A stretch of DNA of 64,000 nt from Ascochyta rabiei (lineage: Eukaryota; Ascomycota; Dothideomycetes; Pleosporales; Didymellaceae): contig NC_082406.1 in NCBI RefSeq assembly GCF_004011695.2, positions 2,480,001 through 2,544,000 of the forward strand. Direction: 5' to 3'. The notes under the pieces were generated by a model. The model made no database searches and was not told the origin of the DNA. It saw nothing but the letters and a program-made list of their open reading frames with translations. Each line of letters begins with the position of its first letter. Position 1 is the first letter of the stretch. Below, one piece after another: positions 1-11,388 of the stretch. A program made the position numbers and the translations under genes.

Positions 1-2975
1 GCGAACTTAGCGGAGTATCGAGATGCGAGCGGGTCGATTAGCAAGAGCAGGCCAAAAAGAGGAGTCTTCCTGACAACTAGGAGATGTGATTGATATAAGA
101 CAGTTGATACTGAGGTGCACAGCCTGGAAAAAAACTACACAATGAGTCTCCAATAGACTCAGCCCCATTATTCCTGCGTCGTGTTGGGGGCCAACGACAA
201 GGCAGACCTGCTGATCCAAAGCTGGCTTAGCATCAAGACGTGCTACCATCGAATAGGGCGGCGGCTAGCCAGACCCTCATTGTACGTCTAATGACTTTAC
301 AGCTTGCCAATCTACGCACGACAAACTGATACAGATTGTGTGTCACGAACATGGAAGAGAAAACGAACGACCCGTCTGTATCGCTTCGTTCACTAGCGGG
401 ACAACGAAGCACCGCTGCCTTGGGCAGCAGCAGTTTTGACTCGGCTGAGGCTGATTCACAACCCAAACACTCAGCTACTGACGAGCGATAATCTTAGAAG
501 CGCACAGTATAAGCTGAAGGACTAGACGAGTACTAATTCATGAACGAACTACCACCGAAGCTTCATTCCAATACGCCCGTCTCATCTACTCCGTCTACCT
601 TTAGCAATCAGAAGGACTGAAGCACTGCACAATGAGGCGTTGGGGCCCTCACAGCTGCAAGATCACAAGCTCGTAAGATGAAATGAATCAGACGGTTGTT
701 CTGGTAGCCAGAATTAGCTCCGCTAGGCGCATGGATATCTCCTTATCGTGTAAATTCTTTGCTGGTGGCCTGATGCAACCTCTAAAGCTGTCACGGTAAG
801 GTCGTCATATGTGTTTTGACATGAGGCAATGATCGACCATGCCCGCAGGTTATTATCATGTGCATGAATTCCTTTGACTTTCTGTGTGAGCGGATCCATA
901 TTCGACTGAGGCTCTGAAGGTGTTGTCGCGTGTGCTGCGCAGACATGCATCTGGCCCTGCACGCGCTCTGTGTCGCACTCGTTCTTCCCTTGACGTTCGG
1001 CCGTTTTGGTATTTCGCCACATTACCTAGGTATAATGATGAGCAGATTTGATGCGTTGGCTGCTTGTATCTTTAAGGCAAAATGTGGAGATTGTCTTTGC
1101 TTTTGGCTCTGCAGTCCTGCAGTACTGCATGCACGATCCAGCCACCCTTGTCGGTGTGTCGTCATACGTTAGCCCAGATCATCAATTTCCACATGTCCCG
1201 CAGCATGCGTCTTGCCCAAGACCACAAAAAAGGTAAAGCGTACATATTCTCAGAAGTCCTTCGCCACTATTATTGACGCGTGAGCCAACTGGATACATCG
1301 GAAGCGACTTGTAAATCGCAAATCGCAGGAGTATTAGACTGCGTTACATTCGTCCAATCGTTCGACTCGACGTGTTTCGACACTTCGGGACCGGGGGCCT
1401 GCATGTGTCCTGCTCAGCCACGAGAGAGGATGAGTTGTGTCAGATGAAGTCTGCCTTGCCCTTCCGACTGATACGCAGAACCACACTAGGCGAGAAAAAA
1501 GCTCAAAACTGCCAGTAAAGAGCCATTGGACACAACGTCGATTGGTTACTCCACAAAAATAACAATGTTGTGACAATCTGCCCCCCATGCACCGTTTCGC
1601 AATACATATGGCCACGTGTCAAGAACGATGAAGTAGGGAGGTATCTAGGCGAGTTCAGAGGTTCGTTGACTGTACTTGTTCGTCAAGACTACTAGAAGTT
1701 TCAGAGGCACTTACGCTTTCCAGTTCTCCAAATCTCCGAGATGCATATAGAGCAAGACTATATAAACCTCTACTAAGATTTTTGCAGCTTAAATATCCAC
1801 TTCACTAGTAATGTTGACAACACATCTACACCAATTGCTCAAAGTAATCTATCCAGCCCGCTCAATGTCTGAACATAGTATGATGCTATTCAATAACAGC
1901 GAAAGAAAGCTTCTGTACACTCCAAAAACTAGTTCTGGCATATACTAAATAGCTGCAAAGAATGGATTGGCGCCGGATAGAATTATCAGTGCTTGGCACT
2001 ACGTTGAAAGTAAGGAGGATGAGCAAAGTGGAAACGCGCGTACATGCAATCTTGTTCACAGTGCACGATCCGCCAGACGTCTTTGTGAAGAATCGGGCAG
2101 GACGCTCTCATCGTGTATCTAGATCTTGTCCTTGCATATTGACTAGCGGGACTTACCTTTAGACGTGTCATTTGTGTTCAAACTTGGGTTGTCACAAGTT
2201 GCAGTGTTTACGTGTATGTCAGATAAGAGTCATGTATGCGTTTGTAGTTCAGGGCCAGTCACCCCATCCACAGGCTGATAGTTCTTTTTCGCAAGATTGG
2301 CGGCACTCTGATAGGTTGGCAAAGCGAGGTGTTTGCCACGCTTGCATGTGGCCCCACTGCAGCCTCGACGCCTCACATACTCTGCAGTGTGCCCGAAGTA
2401 TCCACTGGAGAGACTACGAGTTCTGGATTTTGTAGGGTTTAATGTGTTTGTTAGAGTGGCAATTGCTACTTTTCGGAGAGCCCGATGTATCACGCAACTG
2501 AACGCGATTTGTTGGGGCTGTGCTGAAAGTTCGCCTTCGCTGTACGGATTAACGGACGACGGTGTATGTCTCTTATGGCTTCCATGAACATCTTTCTAAT
2601 ATTAACAATCATTGATGTCACTCCCATGCCCTTAACAGTGCATCGGTAGCCCTTTACTTTGCCACGCTGTATTGCCTTCCTCGGCCCATAAAGGCAAATG
2701 CATCACCTAGGATGCATTATGAGAATGGTAACAGCAAAGAAAAAGCGAATTTGGTGATTTCGGCTCGCAAGATAGCTTCAGTGTCTGCTCCTCGACTGCC
2801 TGCATGGCTAGTCTGTAAGTTGTTGGTAATGGCTGGCCTCTCAGAAGGCAGACGAGCAATAAACTGAACAATAAGATAAGCGAAGAGCATATGAACCAGT
2901 AAGCATGAGCATTGCCACTAAACTAGGTGGGACAGGTGCCAGCGCTGTAGTGACTAATAGGCAGCGATGCGCGAG

Positions 2976-2983
2976 TATATAAA
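2976..2983 (+). promoter_or_regulatory. Candidate TATA box with leader-like downstream sequence
   Basis: The octamer tatataaa is followed by a pyrimidine stretch and then by a CA-rich, G-poor stretch at about 3015-3070, like a fungal 5' leader, before an ATG at 3076. No convincing gene follows. The ATG frame stops at 3240 and resembles nothing known; another frame is open at about 3147-3299 with Pro/Val-rich content. It may be the promoter of a decayed small gene, or chance. Confidence 0.3.
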
Positions 2984-3947
2984 GTTGTTGTCCTCCTCGT
3001 CCCCCTGACGTGTGGGCATCTCAACACCTACAAACCAAACAAGTCAGCAGATACAAAGAACACAGTTCGAAGGATATGAACACACCAATAGAGGTCGAAA
3101 CCTTTTCTTCGTTCACGCGGTTGTTGATGGTGCTATCATGGCGGCTTTGCAAACGTTACGAAGGGTGTAACCGTTCCATCAGTCCCGCTCGCAGTCCCCC
3201 GACCCTCAGCCGGCATTGGTGTCGATGTTCCACAGCTTGAAGCCATTCAGACTGGAACCAGCCAGCTCATGTCTCCTCCACCTTGTGAGAAGGCTTGACA
3301 TGTGGCGTCGCACACCAACCCCTCCTTAGTGCCCCAGCCTTTGTGCTTTTGTTTGATCGCCAACCGGTATTGGCGATCATCGAAATGAGGCGACGGCTGA
3401 TCGTCATCCAACTACGGACACCAGGCTACATACGGCATGGACCGGCGATGCCAACATGCGCCGTTGCTGATGGGTAGGGTAAACATGGTGGCCCTTGCCG
3501 TTGCGAAGCTTGGACCGGGCCGTCGCTACCAAAAGAGCTAACTCGCCGGACCTTCTCCGACGACGTCGTTGCCAGCTCTCCTTGCTCTTAACTCGACGCA
3601 CACTTCTGCAGTTGAGTAGGTGCGTAGAATGGCTAGACGCAAGCACGACATCTCATACCCTCATCGACACGAGTCCCGATACCAGGCATGCCCCGACACT
3701 TATCGCCCCAACTTCTCAATCTTTTCCGAACACGTCTTGACTCTATCATCATCATCAACGTATGAAATACCGGAACGCCGAATCCTACATAAGATATTGG
3801 AGTGTTTCTTTGTGCTGAAAAAGATGGCCAAGGGAATCGTAGGTATCAAGAGGACTTATAAGCGGGGTGTGTTGACGAAACAACAATGGCTAGGAAAGAA
3901 ATCGGCTGTGTATACACGATAGGAAGGCAGGGCTGCAAGAATGCAAG

Positions 3948-4115
3948 AAAAAAAGAGCAAGGAAGAAAGAGCAAGGAAGAAAGAGCGAGGAAGAAAGAGC
4001 AAGGAAGAAAGAGCGAGGAAGAAAGAGCGAGGAAGAAAGAGCGAGGAAGAAAGAGCGAGGAAGAAAGAGCGAGGAAGAAAGAGCGAGGAAGAAAGAGCAA
4101 AGAAGCAATAGCAAG
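3948..4115 (+). repeat. 14-bp tandem repeat array, 12 units, polypurine strand
   Basis: Twelve consecutive 14-bp units of consensus gaagaaagagcRag fill this stretch. The first unit and the last two are degenerate; the inner nine differ only at the R position. The plus strand is nearly all purine, with one C per unit. The period is not a multiple of three, so the Glu/Lys/Arg-rich (plus) and Ser/Phe/Leu-rich (minus) open frames across it are by-products of the repeat. The array lies 150 bp downstream of the 3' end of the first C2H2 gene. Confidence 0.93.
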
Positions 4116-4264
4116 GTATAACATACAGTGACAGACAAACTCGGAACCATCACTTCCAGAGCTTCAAGGTTGAGGTCGACATTGGTGCTGACCGGTTGGA
4201 TAAAGGTGTTGTAAATGAACAGTCTCTGCGACGCTCATACACGGAGCAGAACCTAGCGGGACTT

Positions 4265-5769
4265 TCAAGGTGTGTGCCTCCTGTCGCAATGCTTTTTGAG
4301 TGCATCTTGCCTCTTATAAATTTTATAGCAGCCTCTTACTTTGCAAGGAAACTCTCTTCGGTTGTGCACGGATCGAAGATGGCGGGAAAGGTTACCTCGG
4401 CCGAACTGACCGGTGAATTGGGTCTCGCAGCCTTCGACGCGGCATGCCATAGGCGTCCATGTAACAGAAGAAGTGGTGCTAACATCGGAAGGGCCTGGTG
4501 AAGCTCGTTTGCGTCGGTGCGCGGTGTTTCTGGGCGTGACCAAGCGTTCACTGCGCGACCTAGTTCCTAAAGTCAGCACTCATTTGCCCACTTGTACAGC
4601 TGCACTCACCTCATCAATTCAGTACCAGCGCCGCTATTGATGTCAAGGCGGTCGAGCATGGTATCGAAGTGCTCTCGGGTGTAAGGATCATCAGACCTAG
4701 GCTCATACAAGCCTCCAGAGCCATGTCGGTATGAGGATCGGCGGCGCCGAATTGTGTGCGGCGTGGCAGATTGGCGGGGGTACAAGGCCATCCCACCAGA
4801 GTCTGTTGGGTTCACATCTGGGGCCCAAGAGCTATTTGTACTCGCCTCATGTACAATGTCAGTCACCATCGACCCGTCATGATCTGGTTCACCGAGCGAC
4901 GTCTCGCCTGTTGAATGACTGTTCAGCCTATCGAGGTAGGGGCCCTCATTGTAGACTCCGTGCGGCATGGTCTGCTCGATCGCTGCGGTATGAGACCAAG
5001 GCACGGTAGAAGGTCGTCTTGTTGGTGCGAATGGGACGCCTCTCAATTCTGTCGGCATCTGCACGGAAGCAGGCAAGGTTGGTTTATCTTCCATCATCTG
5101 ATCAATCGACGAATGCGGACCGAGGGATGGTGTGGACCCCAAGAATTGTTCTTGTGGATACTGAAACGAGTTGTAGGTCTCGATGCTGTCCGCGGGTTGC
5201 AAATGGGGTAGGTCGCTACTTCCCAGATCTGAGAAGATATTTTTGGAGTACACTGCGGCCCCCTGTTGTCTTTCACTCTGAGGCTGGTCGTAGTTTTCGC
5301 CCGTGAGCGTCAAGCGACGAGAGTCGATACATCCGTCCGAGGTGTTGGGCCAAACTTGCGACTCGTTTAAACCGTGCGGGTTGGCCTGAAAGCTGAGGTC
5401 GTTCATAGCCTCGACTGGGGCAAAGCTATTCGCTGAGTATGGTGGGCCAACTGGTGTATAGGCTCCGCCTGTACCAAAGGTGACCTTGGACACATGCTCT
5501 CGGAAGCCTTGTGGAGCTGCACCCCAGTAGACCTCGGCGCTTGGTTCAGAGTGCTGGAGACTATACGCATGTGCAGTAGTGTTTACCTCGGTCTGATCGA
5601 CCTCGTTCACTTCGAACGACGGTTCAACTTGGCTGCAGCCTTCCGTTTGCATGGTTTCGTATGGAGTTTGGTCTGAAGACATCATGTTTGTGTTACACTC
5701 GACATGCTCTTTGAAGGGTTTGTCGCCATGGCAGTGGGTAGTGTTGGGATAAAGCCACCAGTTATCCAT
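4265..5769 (-). CDS. C2H2 zinc-finger protein, paralogue 1 of 3
   Basis: Two exons: 5769-4610 and 4559-4265, with a 50-bp intron (donor GTGAGT, acceptor CTAG) that restores frame, giving 484 residues. A nearer AG at 4567 would put the fingers out of frame. Residues 1-386 are a low-complexity Ser/Thr/Pro/Gln-rich region with no known domain. The C-terminus has two fingers: C426-C431-H447-H452 (C-x4-C-x15-H-x4-H) and C459-C464-H477-H482 (C-x4-C-x12-H-x4-H), after a basic stretch RRKR that may be a nuclear signal. It is probably a DNA-binding transcription factor; target and pathway cannot be told. It shares the finger pair and the intron just before the fingers with the gene at 9997-11388. Confidence 0.85.
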
Positions 5770-8700
5770 TCTTGCTTCGTCTTGCTACGTTCGGGCGGTG
5801 GCGGTCGAGGGAGCAAACTTCGGTGGTCTTGACAGTATTGGTTTTGGTTGCGAGCGTTGCAGAGGAGCCAAAGGTTGATGAACACTCCCTAGACGAGGCG
5901 GCGTTGATGCCACACGCAAGACTGAGACTGAGGACACAGCGACTCCCTATCGATGGAAAGTACGATAAAGGCCTGTTCGTGGTCAGCTCAGGGGTTCAGG
6001 TTGCGAGTGTTGTCTGTTCTGTGTGAGCTAGGTCGACGCACACTGAGGGTTGACTGCGCTGGTCACGCACCGTGATCAACATGCAAGGCCACGCCAAGCG
6101 ATGGTGTCAAGCCTCACTCAAGAAGCAGTAGCCGGCGCCCGGCTGAGACTAGCTGACTACGGTTGAGACGGTAAAGCGGAGACGGGTGGCTTTTACACGA
6201 GGCTGTTCGCTGCGTTCGTACGGGTTCCTTAGCTGAAGACGCTGAGGATGAAAAGAGAAGGGAGTACGGGGAAGAGAGCAGCTCTGCGACAGCTGCTGGA
6301 GAGAGGAAGATGCGTCGAGCACCTCAAGGTGATGGTTTTAAGGACTCTGGACCACGAGAGTCCTCCAATTTCGACCATTCAGATGCCTGTGTACGGAGCC
6401 CAAGCCGCAAGCAAACCACGTATCTTGCGGGATCATCATCACGCTCTCAGCGAGGCGGAGTAGACCCACATAACTGTCACGAACGATGTCGACCCAACGG
6501 TTGGTCTGCGCTTCTGTTATACGCCCCGCGAGTAGCAGTTGGGGGAGCGCGACACTCGGTGCCATGACCGATTACCCCGGGCATTCACAGCCACGTTATA
6601 CCCGTAACCGCAAGACGGAGCCCTCGCCCTTGGATACATTTGCAACACGGGGTGTATTTTGAGCTAATGCCTGGGGGCGACAAAGATGCCATAATGTATC
6701 AAAGTAGCAGAAGGGAGGCGTCGTATTTAGGTCGGCTGCGGCTGTGTGTACTATCCGGTATGAAGCTCCTCTAGGCTGGCAGTACATATCAGAGCAAGCT
6801 TCAGCCACAGGGAGTCGATTGAACAAAATGACGTCGGGAAACGTTGGTCAGGCCGTAAGACTTGCAAATCAGTGCGAAACGCAACGAAACGAAACCCCAG
6901 CAGAGCCTGTACAGCGGCACTCATGCTTAAGGATAGCTGTCGAACATCCAGCCGACCTCCCATCAGCCACATGCACGAATCTATTGTTTGGGATGCCGCT
7001 TGTACTGCATGCTCCGCTTCAACCTGCAAGCATATGCAGGCCGTACATTTCTAGCATGATCCGGGACCCGGGTATGCATATCGTCTACTTCAGAGGCAGT
7101 TCTGGAGCGATCTCCAGATGGGAAGCTCCACCAATTAGTTGTCCTTTGTTCCGAGCCCACTCTGCATCAATACCCGGTGGCCGATATGTAGACCCACAGA
7201 ACACCAAGGTCAACGGCGCATCAAAAGTCGGCCGACTTACGCCGTACCACAGCCGTTCAATGGTTCAAGGCTTATACTTTGTGCAGCTGCCGCACTGTGC
7301 AGCATCTGCAGGAGCGCGAATGGGCGAGGGTACGGAGGCCGACCGCATGGCAACGCATGTCTACTTGCCAAACTTGTCAGTGTAACAGACTGTTGATTTT
7401 CCGCCTGCTTCTAACCGAAGTTCAGAGGCTGGCGGCAGGGTGACCCAGCCAATCAATGCGGTGTAGCCGCAACAAAATCGCGCTTGTACCCATCTGGGGC
7501 ATTTAGACGATGCTGTGGAGCAGGTGTAGGCCCGCTCTACTCAATGTGGAGTCGAAAAAGATTACGGGCCGAGCATTTACAGCCACGAGTTGCGAAGGCG
7601 CGTGTCCCAATATTCTCCACATGTTTTCCTGTCAGCCACGCAAGGTCTGGACTGTCTTGGCTAGAGTTAAGAGCCGAAGGCTTTATCGGCACAGCCGTAG
7701 AACGCCAAACTCCACAACGCTTTCCCTTTTCCATGGTCTCGTAGACTGCTTCGGGAATATTCACGGTGGCAGTGTCGTTCTCAGAATGACGAATCGCTGC
7801 CTGCCGAGAACCAGTACCAAAAGATACCGGACGCATCGGATCTAACCGCAGCTAGAAGCTGGTTCCCGGTTCCTTATTCACCGAGCTGGCAGTGAGATTA
7901 GACCCATCCTGTATCTGTCAAGTCGGGCAGTCTATTTGAAAGGATTGCGTCTCGTCTAAGAGACATTCAAAATAGGGATAGTCATGTTGGACCAAAAGAT
8001 GGAGGGTAGAGCATCGACCACTGATTAGAACTCGGCTCCAACATCTATAAGCTTAAATGCACCGAGAATGCGAGAAACTAGCTGAGACCGCCACTTGCGA
8101 CGATCTTACCTTAACTTCAAGACGTCGACAGCACTACCTTGGGAGGTGCCTGAAGATTACATTGAATCGATATCTATATGCTATTTCAGCTGAGTGGTGA
8201 TATCTCTCTTTCGGAGTGCCCGATTCCATTAAGCTTAGAGATGAAAGATTGCAGGCTTGTAGTGGCTGGATTAAACAACGTCATCAGCAGGCGATAAACT
8301 AGTGGAAGTGTAACAATGTGGTATGAATGGAAAACAATACCTGGGTGACTTCCAGCGATGTACGTGAGAGTTTCGTCGCGTTGTTGATAACTGCACGTCA
8401 GATTAGTAACCCAGGATGTCCCTTTCCGCTACCATGCTTATCAACTGGAGGACCCTGTGTTACTCATCTACTTGCCTGAAGAGAGCCAGACAATGTGGTC
8501 ACTGGCTACGGATGTTCTCCTTACAGCGGCCGACGATTCATTGGTCATGGAGACATGAGGCAAGGAAGAGTCATGAAGCTTCGAGAAAGCACCTCAAAAT
8601 TGAAGAGGATTAGTGAGAATGTAAGGTTCTCCTACGCTAACGTACGGAAAATGTCGCCACTATCAGGCGGCTAGGTAAAAATGACGAGCTATAGGTAGGG

Positions 8701-9996
8701 ACACATTCCTGCTCCTTTCCTGATCAACCTAAGAGCGACACCACTGCTACTCAAGCAAGAGCGACACTACTGCTACTCAAGCACTTCAACTGTCAGTAAA
8801 TCTTTTCACACACATCAGTAAGAGTTTCTATACCTTTGTCGCGTTTTTTTCCTTTCCTCGTCGTCTTCTGACTGCTCAGCTCTGGTCTGAGGTCACCATG
8901 TCAGCTTCCCACCTGCAGGCCACAACATCCACCTAGACGGCCGCTTCCTTCTCTCCATTGCTTGAACATCTAATCCAGATGAGGAAAGCACGGTTTCTAA
9001 GCAGTCGCCTATAACCAGCACGGCGGAGCGTGTCGCACGGTTCACCCCACGCTGACGTTCTGAAGGCGACTTCCTTCTCAACCTCAGTCCTGGAGTGCAA
9101 CGCACAAAGTGAAGCAATATGATCAACGAGGATCATCACACCATTAAAAGCTATTCCAAAAGCATAATAAAGCCATCCACATATGGCAAGACTGCAGATG
9201 CGAGGAAACAAGGTTTGACGTTCCACGTGGGACTGAGGATTGTTTAAACGAAGAGGACTGTGCGTCCCGGTCCTGGCCAGCTCAATTCAGACGACGGCTT
9301 CACTTCGCTACAGCTTCTCCAACAGACATGAGTTTCTCATGACGAAATCGGACGAAAACCCATCTTCCATCGCCTTTAGCTCCGTGCGGATCGGACACCG
9401 TGCTGCGGCTATGGTTGACTGCTGCCTCGAGCGTCAAACGACCCCACCACGATACGCGTAGTCCGTCCAACGTATACCTACAACGCCAACATAAGAGACA
9501 TGAGAAAAGATCTTGGTTCATATTCTAGATGGACAATGTGAAAGAGGGTGTCGTGACATGGCTCCTGAGACCAGGAAGAAAGACAAGGGACATGTACAAG
9601 CAAATGGGGGCGACTGAACATGAGGAAAGTACAGCTGTTTGATATGCGATGACACAGACCTGGATAGGTGTTGTCCACGATCGGATCACTAAAATAGACC
9701 ATAAGCCTCTGCTCGAGATGAAAGCGACCATCCTTGACACTGCCTGAAGGGATGGTGTTGAAAGGGACGACATACGAAGCTAGAGAAGGTACTCAATTAC
9801 CTGAACGGCTTTTGGTGGGCACACACCATAAGTACCAGCCAAATAGCAGTGCGTCTTACTCCTAAGAAGTGCGATGACAGCCTCTGCAAAGCTGGACCAA
9901 CAGCAATCTGTTTGGGCGGAGCAGAAAGCGGAAGATGCGCCGCGCCACCCCACTTCTGTTAGCAGCTTCTACAAGAAACATCCTGACTGATTCTGC
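5770..9996. other. 4.2-kb intergenic region without a supported gene
   Basis: It includes the 5' flank of C2H2 paralogue 1 and the 3' flank of paralogue 2. The longest open frame (6744-7385, plus, 213 codons) has no recognisable domain, no repeat and an erratic composition, and other frames overlap it on both strands. I treat it as chance. A 26-bp tandem duplication at 8731-8782 is listed separately. Confidence 0.5.
8731..8782 (+). repeat. 26-bp direct tandem duplication
   Basis: Two adjacent 26-bp units (8731-8756 and 8757-8782) differ at one base (C/T). They sit in non-coding DNA and look like a recent slippage or repair duplication. Confidence 0.9.
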
Positions 9997-11388
9997 TCAT
10001 CTTCGCCGTACGGGCTCTGGAAGGTTCAGATCAGGGTGTCTTTTACGCTGATGCTTCAAACGAGCATCAGATCGTTGGAAGACCCTATCACATCCGCGGC
10101 CTTGACAGGGATATGGTGTTTTGTTGTGTACAGTTCTTATGTGCCGAGCAAGATTTCCTTGTCGAAAGTTACCGATAAACAATCTTCGGCACCCACTCTC
10201 AGCACACGTCAAACGCCTCACATCGAAGTCGGACGTTGTGGTCGTTGTCGGGGACGGCGGTCCATCGGAGACAGACAGCCTGTGGCTTCTGTGATTTGGT
10301 TGTCTGGAAGCTACTTAGTACACATACATTTGGGACGATGGAGTGACAAACCTGCACAAACTACTGGGTTGCGATTCCCGCTCATCGAATCCGGTTGAGA
10401 CTCCGTTGAACATGGCGGTGGAAAAGCCTCTGGTCGGAAACATGGGTTGTTCGAAGTGTGTGTGTTGGTTTGACAATACGCCTGCAGTATTTGTGCTACT
10501 TGGTCGACTCACTGTCATACCACCTACCAGTCCAAGAGACAACCTCTCATACATAGATGGGATTTGACTATTGGCAGAGTTTGGATGGCCGGCATGATCG
10601 CTGGAGTACACGCCAGGTGATGTCTCGATAAATCGTGTTTCAACTCCACCGAATGGGTTGCCATCAGGTGTATACATGTGGAGAGGAAACGACCGCTCCA
10701 TTGTAAAAGATCCCGACAGCAAGGGCGAAGACACCCCATCGTGTGGCCTAGCTATTTCCGAAGCAGAAGCCTGTAGTCTCAAGCCCGCGAGATCACAGTC
10801 CATCTGACTAGGGTATTGAGAAGGGTCAGCATATGCAGCATGGGTCGAATGTTCCCGTTGGATATCATCATGCTCGTAGTTGGTATCGATGCTGGTCCCC
10901 TCTGTTGGATCGGGTGTTGCGATGTAACCCGAAGATGAGTCTGTGAGGTATCCTTGGTGTTGTCTAGCTGGCTGACATGTGCCGAGGCTATCGTCGTACA
11001 CTTCAACCCTAATATCTGGCTTGACAATCCTTGCCGCTTCACGGGCTACCGAAACTGTAGGGACAGCTTCGGAAGTCTCGACTGGTCCCTCATATGGCGG
11101 TGACACCACAGATTCAAAACCAGCTCCAATATGTCTTGACCACAAGAAACCGCTGGTGTCATAATACCCGTAGCTGGAGTCTGAGTATTGGAATGCAGTA
11201 TTGTCCGTAGACGCCGTGTCCATGTTGAGATTCGAAGCAGCAACCATATTGGGGATGTCATCAATACTTGTTCGGTCCTCGAGGTTTCTATTGACTTCCG
11301 AGTCGAAGAAAAATGAATCAGCGCCTTCGAAGAGCGGGCCATCGTAAAGTTCGTGGTAGTCGCCGTGCGTCATGGTGTACTCGCGCAT
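9997..11388 (-). CDS. C2H2 zinc-finger protein, paralogue 2 of 3
   Basis: Exon 11388-10328, a 48-bp intron (donor GTATGT; acceptor CACAG ending at 10280) and exon 10279-9997 give 447 residues. Two other AGs, at 10289 and 10286, are in the same phase, so 2-3 residues at the join are uncertain; they would make introns of only 39-42 bp. The N-terminal 350 residues are Ser/Thr/Asp-rich without a known domain. The fingers are C379-C384-H400-H405 and C412-C417-H430-H435, matching paralogue 1 in spacing, including the 15-residue loop of finger 1 with the GNLxRHxRxVH core, and in intron placement. The likely role is sequence-specific DNA binding in the nucleus; targets are unknown. The alternative start Met6 is also possible. 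Confidence 0.85.

Larger units (their letters stand above)
1..4264. other. Gene-poor region without a supported gene
   Basis: About 4.3 kb at the window edge. All open frames are short (100 codons or fewer), overlap one another on both strands, and show no recognisable domain or codon pattern. Two local structures are listed separately: a TATA box with a leader-like stretch near 2976 and a polypurine tandem array at 3948-4115. A broken gene or a non-coding transcript cannot be excluded by eye. Confidence 0.55.

Noticed and set aside
3846..4153. Ser/Phe/Leu- and Glu/Lys/Arg-rich open frames across the tandem array
   Set aside because: They come from a 14-bp repeat read in all frames, not from coding selection.
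6744..7385. 213-codon plus-strand open frame in the gene-poor region
   Set aside because: No recognisable domain, signal peptide, repeat or splice context, erratic composition, and overlapping frames on both strands; likely chance.
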